Positions 1 to 7,960 of a DNA stretch of 38,107 bases are shown one piece after another. Position numbers and translations under genes: made by a program. Numbering within the stretch: position 1 is the first letter of the stretch; every line of letters starts with the position of its first letter. Source of the DNA: an uncultured Bacteroidia bacterium. Its GTDB lineage: Bacteria > Bacteroidota > Bacteroidia > Bacteroidales > UBA932. Below the pieces are notes generated by a model that made no database searches, was not told where the DNA came from, and saw only the letters and a program-made list of their open reading frames with translations. The stretch spans positions 1 through 38,107 of the forward strand of contig CACZXH010000016.1 in assembly GCA_902785065.1 (NCBI GenBank), read 5' to 3'.

Positions 1-318
1 GTCGTGAGCGTGATGGTCTACAGCGCTTCGTTCATGTTCTCCTGGGGCCCGATCTGCTGGGTGCTCATCTCCGAGATCTTCCCGAACACGATCCGCGGCG
101 CCGCCGTGGCCATCGCGGTCGCCTTCCAGTGGATCTCGAACTTCATCGTGAGCTCCACCTTCGTGCCGCTGTACACCTGGAGTCCCGCGTTCACCTACGG
201 CATGTACTGCTTCTTCTGCCTGCTCGCGGCGTTCTTCGTGTGGAAGCTCGTCCCGGAGACCAAGGGAAAGACCCTCGAAGACATGACCACGCTGTGGCGC
301 GAGAGAATGAAAAAATAG
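1..318 (+). CDS. MFS sugar transporter, sugar porter family (C-terminal part)
   Basis: Partial gene open at the left edge; 105 residues are visible. The first segment carries the sugar-porter signature WGPICWVLISEIFPNTIRG, which in this family follows transmembrane helix 10. Two more hydrophobic helices follow, then the family's cytoplasmic end motif PETKGKTLED. Family knowledge: sugar porters of the XylE/GLUT type bring monosaccharides through the inner membrane, usually by proton symport. The substrate cannot be told from the C-terminus. The stop codon lies next to the -7 box of the following gene, so that gene probably has its own promoter. Confidence 0.9.
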   Translation, partial: VVSVMVYSASFMFSWGPICWVLISEIFPNTIRGAAVAIAVAFQWISNFIVSSTFVPLYTWSPAFTYGMYCFFCLLAAFFVWKLVPETKGKTLEDMTTLWRERMKK

Positions 319-319
319 T

Positions 320-327
320 TACATTTG
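320..327 (+). promoter_or_regulatory. Bacteroidota -7 box TACATTTG
   Basis: TACATTTG matches the Bacteroidota housekeeping -7 consensus TAnnTTTG and ends 26 nt before the ATG at 354. It begins 2 nt after the stop codon of the transporter gene. No clear -33 element was seen. Confidence 0.5.
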
Positions 328-353
328 CACAAAACACTAAACACTGATCCACT

Positions 354-713
354 ATGGAAGAAGAGAAAAAGAACCCCATGGACCTCAACGGTGACGGCAA
401 GGTCTCCTTTGGTGAAAAGGTCCAGTACTATGCCGGCAAGGCCGGAGAGAAGGTCGAGGAAGGCGTGAAGAAGGTGTACGACGGTGTCAAGGAAGACGCC
501 AAGGACGCCCTCGAGGATGCCAAGGTCCTGGCCGCCAAGGCCAAGGAAAAAGGCAAGGAGGTCTATGACAAGGCCGCCGACAAGGCCAAGGACATGTATG
601 CCGAGGCCAAGGTGAACGCCGCCGAACTCGCCGAGAAGGGCAAAGCCAAGGCCGCCGAGGCCGTCGGTGCCGCGAAGGCCAAGATCCAGGACCTGAAGGA
701 AAAGAAGGCCTAG
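354..713 (+). CDS. Small EF-hand plus LEA/apolipoprotein-like helical protein
   Basis: Protein of 119 residues with no signal peptide. Residues 10-21, DLNGDGKVSFGE, form a textbook EF-hand calcium loop with ligands D10, N12, D14, S18 and E21. The rest (about 25-119) is an uninterrupted Lys/Ala/Glu-rich amphipathic stretch with recurring AKDxxEDAK, DKAADKAKDMYAEAK and EKGKAKAAEA units, resembling LEA group 3 or YtxH-type stress proteins. It sits alone between its own -7 box and a strong terminator, so it is probably monocistronic. Inference: a soluble, helix-forming, calcium-responsive protein, perhaps protective or nucleoid/envelope associated. No named family can be assigned with certainty. 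Confidence 0.8.
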   Translation: MEEEKKNPMDLNGDGKVSFGEKVQYYAGKAGEKVEEGVKKVYDGVKEDAKDALEDAKVLAAKAKEKGKEVYDKAADKAKDMYAEAKVNAAELAEKGKAKAAEAVGAAKAKIQDLKEKKA

Positions 714-733
714 TCCTGTTCTTCCACCTGCTG

Positions 734-769
734 AAAGTCCCCGGAACATTTCGTTTCCGGGGACTTTTT
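734..769 (+). terminator. Rho-independent terminator
   Basis: A 13-bp perfect stem (734-746 with 755-767, AAAGTCCCCGGAA) with an 8-nt loop ends in a run of five T. It starts 20 nt after the stop of the EF-hand protein and just precedes the -7 box of the next gene, so it separates the two transcription units. Confidence 0.9.
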
Positions 770-772
770 GTC

Positions 773-780
773 TATATTTG
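773..780 (+). promoter_or_regulatory. Bacteroidota -7 box TATATTTG
   Basis: TATATTTG fits TAnnTTTG exactly, lies directly after the terminator and 22 nt before the ATG at 803 of the C69 peptidase gene. Confidence 0.6.
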
Positions 781-802
781 TCAGTAACTAAAACAGATAG
801 AC

Positions 803-2452
803 ATGAAGAAATTGTTCCTGACGGCCCTCCTGTCCCTCGTGACGGTGGCCGGTTTCCCCTGCACGAACCTCATCGTGGGCAAATTGGCTTCCGCCGACGG
901 AAGCGTGATCTGCACCTACAACTGTGACAGCTTCGGCTTCCTCCAGCCGCTGGACTGGTTTGCGGCCGGAAAGCACGCGCCGGGCGAGCAGCTCGCGATC
1001 CGCGGCTGGGGCCCTCAGTCCCCCGTGCATTACGTCGCCCAGGCGGACTACACCTACGGCGTCGTGGGCCTGATGAACGAACGGCAGGTCACCATTGTGG
1101 AAACCACCTGGGGCGGCCGGGACGAACTGGCCCGCTCTGAGGGTGCCCTGGACTATTTCACCTTGATGCACCTGGCCCTGCAGCGCAGTGCGACGGCCCG
1201 GGAGGCCATCGAAGTGATGCATAACCTCGTACAGGAATACGGCTACAGCGCCTCCGGCGAATCCTTCGCCGTCTGCGACAAGGACGAGGCCTGGATCATG
1301 GAACTCATCGGCAAGGGCCCCGGCCGCAAGGGGGCCGTCTGGGTGGCGCGCCGCGTCCCGGACGACTGCATCTCGGCCTATGCCAATGCCAGCCGCATCC
1401 GGAAGTTCCCGCAGGCGAAGAAGATCGACAAGAAGAAGGGCTTCGGCATCGTCGAGGGCGAATGCATGTACAGCGCCGATGTTATCTCTTTCGCCCGCGA
1501 AATGGGCTGGTACGAGGGATCCGACGCGGACTTCAGCTTCCGCGAGGCTTACGGCCCGCTCGATTTCAGCGCCATCCGCTACTGCGAGGCCCGCGTCTGG
1601 AGCTTCTTCCGCCATCACTACGACAAGGAGAAGATGGACGCCTACCTCCCCTTCATCAACGGCCACACCGAGATCTGCGACGAACTCCCCCTGTGGATCA
1701 AGCCCGACAAACCCCTCAGCGTCCGCGACGTAATGGCCGACATGCGCGACCACTACGAGGGCACCGCCCTGGACATGACCGCCGACGTGAGCGCCGGCCC
1801 GTGGGCCTCCCCCTACCGCAACCAGCCCGTGAACTACGAGGCGCCCGACGGCACCAAGATGTTCCGCGAGCGCCCCATCGGCTGCCAGCAGAGCGGCATG
1901 ACGATGGTATGCCAGATGCGCTCCTTCCTGCCCGACGAGGTGGGCGGCGTGACCTACTTCAACATGGACGATGCCACGATGGTGGCCTATGTTCCGGTCT
2001 ATTGCAGCATTAATCGCGTTCCGGAAGCCTTCCGCCGCGAGAACAACAACATCCGTGAGTTCAGCTTCGACAGCGCCTTCTGGATGAACAACTGGGTGGC
2101 GAATATGGTCTATCCCCGCTGGAGCGCGATGATCGGCGACCTCCGTGAAGCCCAGACCGAGCTGGAGGACTTCTACGCCGCCGAGCAGCCGGAAGTGGAA
2201 AAGCAGGTGACGAACCTTACGCACCAGGAACGCGTGACTTTCCTCACCGCCAAGACCGAGGCCTACACGGCCAAAATGATGGACCGCTGGGACAAGCTCG
2301 CGAAGTTCCTGATCGTCAAGCACAACGACCAGACCATGCAGCCTTCCCAGAACGGCGCCATCGTCCCCGGCCGCCGCACCAACCCCGCCTACGCCCCCGC
2401 CTTCATCGAGGCCGTGAAGGCGCAGACTGGAGATAGGTATGTGAAGCCGTAG
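803..2452 (+). CDS. Secreted C69-family dipeptidase (Ntn hydrolase)
   Basis: Protein of 549 residues. A short signal-like N-terminus (residues 1-19) is followed by Cys20-Thr-Asn-Leu and then a K-x-A-S-x-DGSVI segment, the N-terminus of mature peptidase family C69 enzymes. In this family removal of the leader exposes the cysteine, which becomes the Ntn-type nucleophile. Family members are dipeptidases with broad specificity. The length agrees with Bacteroidales secreted C69 proteins. It has its own promoter and is the only gene of its unit. Inference: peptide trimming in the periplasm or outside the cell. A choloylglycine-hydrolase-like or acid-ceramidase-like fold is related but less likely. 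Confidence 0.88.
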   Translation: MKKLFLTALLSLVTVAGFPCTNLIVGKLASADGSVICTYNCDSFGFLQPLDWFAAGKHAPGEQLAIRGWGPQSPVHYVAQADYTYGVVGLMNERQVTIVETTWGGRDELARSEGALDYFTLMHLALQRSATAREAIEVMHNLVQEYGYSASGESFAVCDKDEAWIMELIGKGPGRKGAVWVARRVPDDCISAYANASRIRKFPQAKKIDKKKGFGIVEGECMYSADVISFAREMGWYEGSDADFSFREAYGPLDFSAIRYCEARVWSFFRHHYDKEKMDAYLPFINGHTEICDELPLWIKPDKPLSVRDVMADMRDHYEGTALDMTADVSAGPWASPYRNQPVNYEAPDGTKMFRERPIGCQQSGMTMVCQMRSFLPDEVGGVTYFNMDDATMVAYVPVYCSINRVPEAFRRENNNIREFSFDSAFWMNNWVANMVYPRWSAMIGDLREAQTELEDFYAAEQPEVEKQVTNLTHQERVTFLTAKTEAYTAKMMDRWDKLAKFLIVKHNDQTMQPSQNGAIVPGRRTNPAYAPAFIEAVKAQTGDRYVKP

Positions 2453-2485
2453 AAGGCCAAGCCCTCCTACCTCATCGCAAAAAAC

Positions 2486-2528
2486 ATTGCAAGCCTTGCA
2501 GGAAATCCCACATTGCAAGGCTTGCAAT
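2486..2528. repeat. Nested palindromes forming a 15-bp inverted repeat
   Basis: Positions 2486-2500 (ATTGCAAGCCTTGCA) are the exact reverse complement of 2514-2528. The right copy extended to 2512 (ATTGCAAGGCTTGCAAT) is itself an 8+1+8 palindrome. No T-run follows, so it is a poor intrinsic terminator. It lies in the 124-nt gap between the C69 gene and the DUF1016 nuclease gene and may be an operator or an element boundary. Confidence 0.75.
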
Positions 2529-2576
2529 CATTATGTTCCTTCGATGAAAATGCCGTAATCTTGCAGAAAAAGGATT

Positions 2577-3620
2577 ATGAGCATTTTAAAGAACAACGAC
2601 CCCGAGTATCGGGAATGGATCCAGGAACTGAGCAAGCGGTTCCGGCAGAGTCAAATCAAGGCGGCAGTGAGAGTCAATACGGAATTGATCCGCTTCTATT
2701 GGTCTCTCGGCGAGGACATCGTCAACCGGCAAATGGAGAAAAAGTATGGCGCGGGGATTATTGAGACAATTAGTCGGGACTTACAGGCTGATTTCCCGAA
2801 CACGAAAGGTTTTTCCAAGCGCAATCTCTTCTACGCAAGAAAGTTCTATCTGCTTTACTGTGAACGATTTAAAAAAGTGCAACAAGTTGTTGCACAATTT
2901 GATTCTGCAGCACCCGGGAAGCACGAAAGCAAAACAATCGAAGATGTTCTGTTTTCCATTCCCTGGGGGCACCACTGTATTCTCATCGACAAAATCGAGA
3001 ACGATCCCGACAAGGCCCTCTTTTTCGTCCGCAAGACCATCGAAAACGGTTGGTCCCGGTCCATGTTACTGAACTTCCTCGACACGAACCTTTACGAACG
3101 GAGCGGAAAAGCCGTCCATAACTTCGAGACCGCCCTTCCATCGACAGATTCGGACCTAGCGAAGGACCTTCTGAAAGATCCCTACAATTTCGACTTCCTG
3201 ACGCTGACGGACAACTACAAAGAAAAGGATCTCCAAAAGGCTCTGGAGCAACATGTCACCAACTTTTTGATCGAACTCGGAACCTGCTTTGCCTTCGTGG
3301 GCCGGCAAGTTCGGTTGGAAGTCGGTGGTGACGAATTCTACTGCGACCTGCTGTTCTATCATCTCAAACTGAGACGATACGTGGTCATTGAACTGAAGAC
3401 GAAAAAGTTTCAACCAGAATTCGTCAGCAAGGTGAACTTCTACTGCACGGCCGTGGACCACCTGCTGAAGGGGCCCTATGACCAGGACACCATCGGCCTC
3501 CTGATCTGCAAGGAGAAAAATGACCTGGTCGCCAAGTGGACGGTGGAGAAGAACCAGCTGCAGCCCATCGGAATCAGCGAATACGAACTCACGGCATTGC
3601 TGGCAGAAAAACTGCCCTAA
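2577..3620 (+). CDS. DUF1016 / YhcG-family PD-(D/E)XK nuclease domain protein
   Basis: Protein of 347 residues covering the whole family. The N-terminal DUF1016_N helical domain (about 1-150) shows LIRFYWSLGEDI and GFSKRNLFYARKFY, then the hallmark IPWGHH. The C-terminal domain (about 180-347) has the PD-(D/E)XK core: E in EQHVTNFLIELG, D in DEFYCDLLFYH, and ELKT as E-x-K. Family members are predicted DNA nucleases found sporadically, often near mobile or restriction genes; the biological role is unproven. The gene is clearly AT-richer than its neighbours, stands alone between palindromes and a terminator, and is probably laterally acquired. A variant -7 box, TAATCTTG at 2556-2563, precedes it. 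Confidence 0.9.
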   Translation: MSILKNNDPEYREWIQELSKRFRQSQIKAAVRVNTELIRFYWSLGEDIVNRQMEKKYGAGIIETISRDLQADFPNTKGFSKRNLFYARKFYLLYCERFKKVQQVVAQFDSAAPGKHESKTIEDVLFSIPWGHHCILIDKIENDPDKALFFVRKTIENGWSRSMLLNFLDTNLYERSGKAVHNFETALPSTDSDLAKDLLKDPYNFDFLTLTDNYKEKDLQKALEQHVTNFLIELGTCFAFVGRQVRLEVGGDEFYCDLLFYHLKLRRYVVIELKTKKFQPEFVSKVNFYCTAVDHLLKGPYDQDTIGLLICKEKNDLVAKWTVEKNQLQPIGISEYELTALLAEKLP

Positions 3621-3638
3621 AGGGGACGCTATCTACAG

Positions 3639-3672
3639 GAAACTGCCTGGCCCGAACGGACCAGGCAGTTTC
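3639..3672. terminator. Hairpin terminator between convergent genes
   Basis: A perfect 12-bp stem (GAAACTGCCTGG at 3639-3650 with 3661-3672) and a 10-nt loop lie between the stop of the DUF1016 gene and the stop of the converging esterase gene. The stem ends give short A or T runs on either strand, so it can serve both. Confidence 0.8.
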
Positions 3673-3729
3673 TTCCAACCTATTATTAAACAACCATTTA
3701 TACTCGGCGGCCGCGGAGGGCCGACGGTT

Positions 3730-5349
3730 CTATTTCGAGGCCGCCGGAGCGGGACGGGCCATGCGCCAGGGGTTGAAGTCGGCCATCAGGGCGAGGGCGG
3801 CGCGGTCCGGGGCGTTCTTGACTTCGCTCTTGACGTCGAAGATCATGGTCGGAGCGTCCTCCGGGGTGTAGGCGGGCCACTGCGGGATTTCCGGGCAGTT
3901 CGGGTTGCCGGTGCGCATGAAGGCGAGGAGGGCGGCCGACATCTGGTCGGAGACACCGCGGGGCTCGGCGCCGCCGCCGGTATGCGTGACCATCAGGTCC
4001 GTATTCTTGAACCAGTAGCAGATATCGGAGCAGTGGAAGGCGCGGATGCGGCCGCCGAAGAGCGGGGCGTTGTAGTCAAACCAGGCGAGGTACACCGGGG
4101 TGCCCTGCGCGTATTTGGCATCGGCCGTAGCGAGGACGTTCTTGCGCTGGGCCACGGTGAGGTTCACCAGCTCGATGGGCTTCTTGGCCGGGAAGGCGGC
4201 CTGGTAGGCCTTGAGGATGTCTTCGGCGTTGACCTGGCCGAACTGGTCGCGGACCATCGCCACGGCGCCGGCGAAGTCAATGTTCTCAAGCTCGAGGTTC
4301 TCCTTGCTCAGGGCGAACTCGGAGGAGGTGGTGCAGAGCATCAGGGGCACGTTCTTGGCCACGTCGTCCTTAAAGAAGCCGTCAGCGGGAAGGACCTCGC
4401 CGTCGGCGACCGGGGAGAAGCCGCCGCCGACCTCGGCCGCGACCTTGTGGGCCAGTTCATAGTACTCTTCCCAAGGCATCTGCTGGAGCTTCTTCACGTC
4501 GCCCTTCACGGTCTTGAGAATGGCCGCACCGACCGCCTTGGAAGAAGCCGGAGAGGTCGCGGAAGTAGCATTGCCGCTCAGCGCAACCGCCTTATGGACA
4601 AGGCCTTTCGCGGAAGGCATGGAAATCACGTCGCAAACCTTCGCGCCGCCGCCGGACTGGCCCATGATGGTCACATTGCCGGGGTCGCCGCCGAAGTTCG
4701 CGATGTTGTCGTGGACCCACTGCAGGGAAGCGACGAGGTCCAGGACACCCACGTTACCGGAGTTCTTGAATGCCGGACCCGCGGCGGAGAGGTCGGAGAA
4801 GCCGAAGGCGTTAAGCCGATGGTTCACGCTCACGAACACGACATCCCCCGCGCGGGCGAGGTTCGCGCCGTGGTAGCCGTCCTGCTCGATGCTGTTGCCG
4901 GCGGAGAAGCCGCCGCCGTGCATCCACACCAGGACCGGGCGCTTCTTGCCATCCGGGGCCGGGGTCCACACATTCAGGTTCAGGCAGTCTTCACTCACAT
5001 CGAAGTAGTTCCAGTGATCCGTGAAGGTGCTGGCGTTGTTCTTCCACTTGTCGGCCATGTTCTGGGGCGCATCGTTGCCGTAGAACATCGCGGGCCGGAT
5101 TCCCTCCCAGGATGCGGGTTTCTGCGGGGGCATAAAGCGGTTCTCGCCGCCGGTGGGAGCGCCGTACGGGATGCCGAGATAGGTGTACACGCCGTCCAGG
5201 ATGTAGCCCTGGACCTTGCCGTACTGGGTCTGGGTGACGGCGTAGTCGTCGCCGACGAACAGGCGCTGCCCATCCTCCTGGGCAGGCTGGTTGCCGCCGC
5301 CGCAGGATACCACGAGCAGCGCGGGGAGAAGGAATCGGTACAGTTTCAT
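3730..5349 (-). CDS. Type-B carboxylesterase lipoprotein
   Basis: Protein of 539 residues counted from the ATG at 5349. An upstream in-frame start would give a non-signal leader; this one gives a proper lipoprotein signal ending VVSC (Cys16). Carboxylesterase family (alpha/beta hydrolase) marks are the SEDCLNLNVWTP motif (about 119-130), the oxyanion-hole HGGGF at 144-148 and the nucleophile elbow GQSGGG with Ser232. Likely acid and His residues are the Glu in TTSSEFALS and the His in RAFHCSD. It should hydrolyse carboxylic esters at the cell envelope; the substrate is unknown. It diverges from the DUF5009 acyltransferase gene, so an acetyl-ester link to glycans is possible but only inferred. 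Confidence 0.9.
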   Translation of the reverse strand: MKLYRFLLPALLVVSCGGGNQPAQEDGQRLFVGDDYAVTQTQYGKVQGYILDGVYTYLGIPYGAPTGGENRFMPPQKPASWEGIRPAMFYGNDAPQNMADKWKNNASTFTDHWNYFDVSEDCLNLNVWTPAPDGKKRPVLVWMHGGGFSAGNSIEQDGYHGANLARAGDVVFVSVNHRLNAFGFSDLSAAGPAFKNSGNVGVLDLVASLQWVHDNIANFGGDPGNVTIMGQSGGGAKVCDVISMPSAKGLVHKAVALSGNATSATSPASSKAVGAAILKTVKGDVKKLQQMPWEEYYELAHKVAAEVGGGFSPVADGEVLPADGFFKDDVAKNVPLMLCTTSSEFALSKENLELENIDFAGAVAMVRDQFGQVNAEDILKAYQAAFPAKKPIELVNLTVAQRKNVLATADAKYAQGTPVYLAWFDYNAPLFGGRIRAFHCSDICYWFKNTDLMVTHTGGGAEPRGVSDQMSAALLAFMRTGNPNCPEIPQWPAYTPEDAPTMIFDVKSEVKNAPDRAALALMADFNPWRMARPAPAASK

Positions 5350-5372
5350 ACGGAAAAGTGTTTTGTCTGCTG

Positions 5373-5380
5373 CAAAGGTA
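5373..5380 (-). promoter_or_regulatory. Bacteroidota -7 box TACCTTTG
   Basis: On the minus strand TACCTTTG ends 23 nt before the esterase ATG at 5349. It is half of a divergent promoter pair with the box at 5425-5432, and its place downstream of alternative starts supports the ATG at 5349. Confidence 0.55.
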
Positions 5381-5424
5381 GCGAATACGGACAAAAACCT
5401 TTTTCGCATATGTCCAAATGTTTA

Positions 5425-5432
5425 TATCTTTG
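5425..5432 (+). promoter_or_regulatory. Bacteroidota -7 box TATCTTTG, nearly leaderless
   Basis: TATCTTTG ends only 6 nt before the ATG at 5439. A TTTTCG at 5400-5405 sits about 19 nt upstream as a weak -33 candidate. Transcription would begin at or within a few bases of the start codon. The position also argues against the in-frame ATG at 5418, which lies upstream of the box. Confidence 0.55.
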
Positions 5433-5438
5433 CACGAT

Positions 5439-6632
5439 ATGGAGAATTCTTTCTTCGGACGCCGCAACGGCGCCATCGACATGCTCCGGGGACTGACGAT
5501 GTTCCTGATGATCTTCGTGAATGACCTCTGGACGGTGGGGGACGTCCCCCACTGGCTGGAGCACGCGGCTACGCACGAAGACGCGATGGGCCTGGCGGAC
5601 ATCGTCTTCCCGCTGTTCCTGTTCGCCGTGGGGATGTCCATTCCCTACGCCCTCGAACACCGCTTCCAGAAACTGATTCCCGCCGAAAAGACCCTCGGCC
5701 ACATTCTCTCCCGGACCTTCGCCCTCCTGGTGATGGGCGTGTTCATCGTCAATACCGAAGGCGGAATGGCGCCCTACCTGGGCTGTGGGAAGTGGCTTTT
5801 CGTCCTGCTGATGGTGCTGGGCTTCTTCCTCGCCTGGAACGCCTATCCGGAGCAGCTCAAGGCCGGAAAATGGTTCCGGGCGGCGGGCATCATCCTGCTC
5901 ATTGGCCTCGCCGTCACCTACCGCACCGAGGGCGGCGGCCTGATCAGGGCCCGCTGGTGGGGCATCCTCGGACTCATTGGCTGGTCCTATCTGTTCGGGG
6001 CCGTGGCATGGCTCCTGTGCCGGAGACGGACCGGCGCCCTGTCACTCGTCTGGCTCGGGCTGATCGGCCTGAACCTCCTGACCACAGCCACGCGGGACGG
6101 GGAGATGCTCCTCGACGGCGGCAACCTCCTCCAGGACTTCGCCCGGGCGCTGAACCTCGGAAACGGCTCGTCGGCCCTCATGGTCTTCACCGGCATGCTG
6201 GTCTCCGTCCAGGAAAAGAACTTCGGGCGGGAACCGGCCGGGCGGAAACTCCTGTACGCCGCCCTTTCCGTGGGCATCCTGATCGGTTTCGGCACCGCCG
6301 CCCACGAAGACTGGATCATCTCCAAGAACATCGGCACCCTCCCCTGGTGCTTTTATGTGGCCGCCATCGGCATCGTGCTGTACACCCTCCTGCGCGTGCT
6401 GGAGGAAAAGGGATGGACCCGCTGGTTCGCGCCCTTCCGCCCCGCGGGCACGGCTACATTGACCGTCTATCTGATCCCTTACCTCTACTATTCCGTGTCG
6501 GAGGCCCTGGGCCTTGAAGCCCCCGCCTGGCTCGCTGGCCCGCTCGGGCTGGTGAAATGCGTGGCCTTCGCCTTCCTGGTCATCGGCACGGCCTGGGCCC
6601 TCGGGAAAGCGGGCGTCAAAATCAAGATTTAG
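5439..6632 (+). CDS. DUF5009 / HGSNAT-like membrane acyltransferase
   Basis: Protein of 397 residues with about ten hydrophobic segments. The N-terminus reads RNGAIDMLRGLTMFLMIFVN, then WLEHA, GLADIVFPLFLFAVGMSI. This follows heparan-alpha-glucosaminide N-acetyltransferase (HGSNAT, COG4299) in order, including the His (His42 here) that matches the human active-site His in KHAS. Family knowledge: HGSNAT passes an acetyl group from acetyl-CoA across a membrane to terminal alpha-glucosamine. The bacterial DUF5009 substrate is not established. The start at 5439 follows the -7 box; an ATG at 5418 would lie upstream of it. The serpin gene follows after 37 nt, perhaps in the same transcript. Confidence 0.85.
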   Translation: MENSFFGRRNGAIDMLRGLTMFLMIFVNDLWTVGDVPHWLEHAATHEDAMGLADIVFPLFLFAVGMSIPYALEHRFQKLIPAEKTLGHILSRTFALLVMGVFIVNTEGGMAPYLGCGKWLFVLLMVLGFFLAWNAYPEQLKAGKWFRAAGIILLIGLAVTYRTEGGGLIRARWWGILGLIGWSYLFGAVAWLLCRRRTGALSLVWLGLIGLNLLTTATRDGEMLLDGGNLLQDFARALNLGNGSSALMVFTGMLVSVQEKNFGREPAGRKLLYAALSVGILIGFGTAAHEDWIISKNIGTLPWCFYVAAIGIVLYTLLRVLEEKGWTRWFAPFRPAGTATLTVYLIPYLYYSVSEALGLEAPAWLAGPLGLVKCVAFAFLVIGTAWALGKAGVKIKI

Positions 6633-6669
6633 ATGCAAGATTTCCGGATCGTCCGGATTTGAAAGGCAA

Positions 6670-7920
6670 ATGAATTCGATCATGCGTAGAATGAATATCC
6701 TCGGCTGGGCCGCCGCCCTCCTGGCCCTCACCCTTTCCTGCAGCAAGACCCCGGACATAGAGGATCCCGAAGCCGGGCTCCCGCCCTTCCCGAAGGCCGC
6801 CCACGAAATCGACCGCGTCCCCCTGACCCGGGCCGAAGAAACCTTCGTCCAGGCCGGCAACCAGTTTGCCTGGAAACTCACGAAGAAGGTTTGGGACGAA
6901 GGCGAAAAGAAGAGCCTCATCATCTCCCCGCTCAGCGTCCAATACGCGCTGGGGATGTTGGGGAACGGTGCCGACGCGGCGATGGCCGCCCAGATCGCCG
7001 ACGTCCTGGGCTATGAAGGGACGGACGCCATCAACGAGTTCTGCGCCAAGCTCATCGAAACACTCCCCCAGGTGGACACGAGCGTCACCCTGGCCCTCGC
7101 GGACGGTGTGCTGGTCAATGACAAGTTTACCCCGAAAGCCCCGTTCAAATCGGCTGTCGAGACCTATTACAGCGCTCTGGTGGAGTCCATGTCCTTCTCG
7201 GACCCGCAGGCCGTGATGAAGTATGTCAACGACTGGTGCGAGAAGCACACCTACGGGCGGATCAAGGACGTCCTCAAGAGTGTCAATCCGGCCGCGATCA
7301 TGTACCTGATGAACGCCATCTTCTTCCACGCGGACTGGACCACCGCCTTCGACAAGGCGGCCACCCGGGACGAGAACTTCCGGAACCTCGCCGGCGCCAC
7401 AGCCAAGGTGGGCATGATGCACCAGACGATCGATGCCGCCTATGGCGAGAACGACTTCGGCCAGGCCGTTTCCCTGCCTTACGGGAACGGGAAGTTCATC
7501 CTGACGGTCTATCTGCCGAAGAATAGTGATGCCCTGACCACCCTGCCGGATGCCAAGCAACTGCCGCTGGCTGGCGAAAAGTGCCACGTCATCCTGAGCC
7601 TCCCCCGCTTCGAGACGGAAAACACCGTGGAGATGAAAGACCTGCTGACCGGGATGGGCCTTCCCGTCGGCCCGTACACGGAACTGGTCGAGAACGACTC
7701 GGCGGTCATCTCCCGGATCATCCACAAGGCCAACATCACGGTCAATGAGACCGGCACCGAAGCCGCGGCCGTCACGGTCATCGAAATGAAGTTCACCAGC
7801 GCCGGCCCGGATCCGGAGCCCCGCACGGTCAAATTCACGGCCGACCATCCGTTCCTGTACACCATCTCCGAAAGGACCTCCGGCGCCATCCTCTTCACCG
7901 GCCTGTACAACGGCGAATAA
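6670..7920 (+). CDS. Serpin-family protease inhibitor, lipoprotein
   Basis: Protein of 416 residues (412 if the ATG at 6682 is used). A hydrophobic leader ends LSC-SK, a lipoprotein cleavage site. The rest matches the serpin fold: IISPLSVQYALGMLGNGA, MYLMNAIFFHADW, and the end FTADHPFLYTI. The hinge of the reactive loop, GTEAAAVTV, has the small residues at P12-P10 typical of inhibitory serpins, so this is probably a working suicide inhibitor of serine (or cysteine) proteases. By simple counting P1-P1' is Thr-Ser in EMKFTSAG, but the loop is about five residues longer than in alpha-1-antitrypsin, so P1 is uncertain. Likely role: protecting the cell surface from host or competitor proteases. 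Confidence 0.92.
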   Translation: MNSIMRRMNILGWAAALLALTLSCSKTPDIEDPEAGLPPFPKAAHEIDRVPLTRAEETFVQAGNQFAWKLTKKVWDEGEKKSLIISPLSVQYALGMLGNGADAAMAAQIADVLGYEGTDAINEFCAKLIETLPQVDTSVTLALADGVLVNDKFTPKAPFKSAVETYYSALVESMSFSDPQAVMKYVNDWCEKHTYGRIKDVLKSVNPAAIMYLMNAIFFHADWTTAFDKAATRDENFRNLAGATAKVGMMHQTIDAAYGENDFGQAVSLPYGNGKFILTVYLPKNSDALTTLPDAKQLPLAGEKCHVILSLPRFETENTVEMKDLLTGMGLPVGPYTELVENDSAVISRIIHKANITVNETGTEAAAVTVIEMKFTSAGPDPEPRTVKFTADHPFLYTISERTSGAILFTGLYNGE

Positions 7921-7936
7921 TCTGCGGAATTTTTCA

Positions 7937-7944
7937 TATCTTTG
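7937..7944 (+). promoter_or_regulatory. Bacteroidota -7 box TATCTTTG
   Basis: TATCTTTG begins 16 nt after the serpin stop and ends 16 nt before the ATG at 7961, giving the alcohol dehydrogenase gene its own promoter. Confidence 0.6.
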
Positions 7945-7960
7945 TGAAAACGCATTGGAT

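Noticed and set aside
788-2527. Long open frame on the minus strand opposite the C69 peptidase gene
   Set aside because: It mirrors the peptidase gene almost exactly, is His/Gly/Val-rich without any motif, and follows from the GC-rich third codon positions of the real gene.
2486-2528. Intrinsic terminator for the C69 gene
   Set aside because: The stem is good, but no T-run follows on either side, and internal symmetry fits a protein-binding palindrome better.
3520-5496. Plus-strand open frame opposite the esterase gene
   Set aside because: The esterase has its nucleophile elbow, oxyanion hole and lipobox; the opposite frame has no motif and would run through a terminator.
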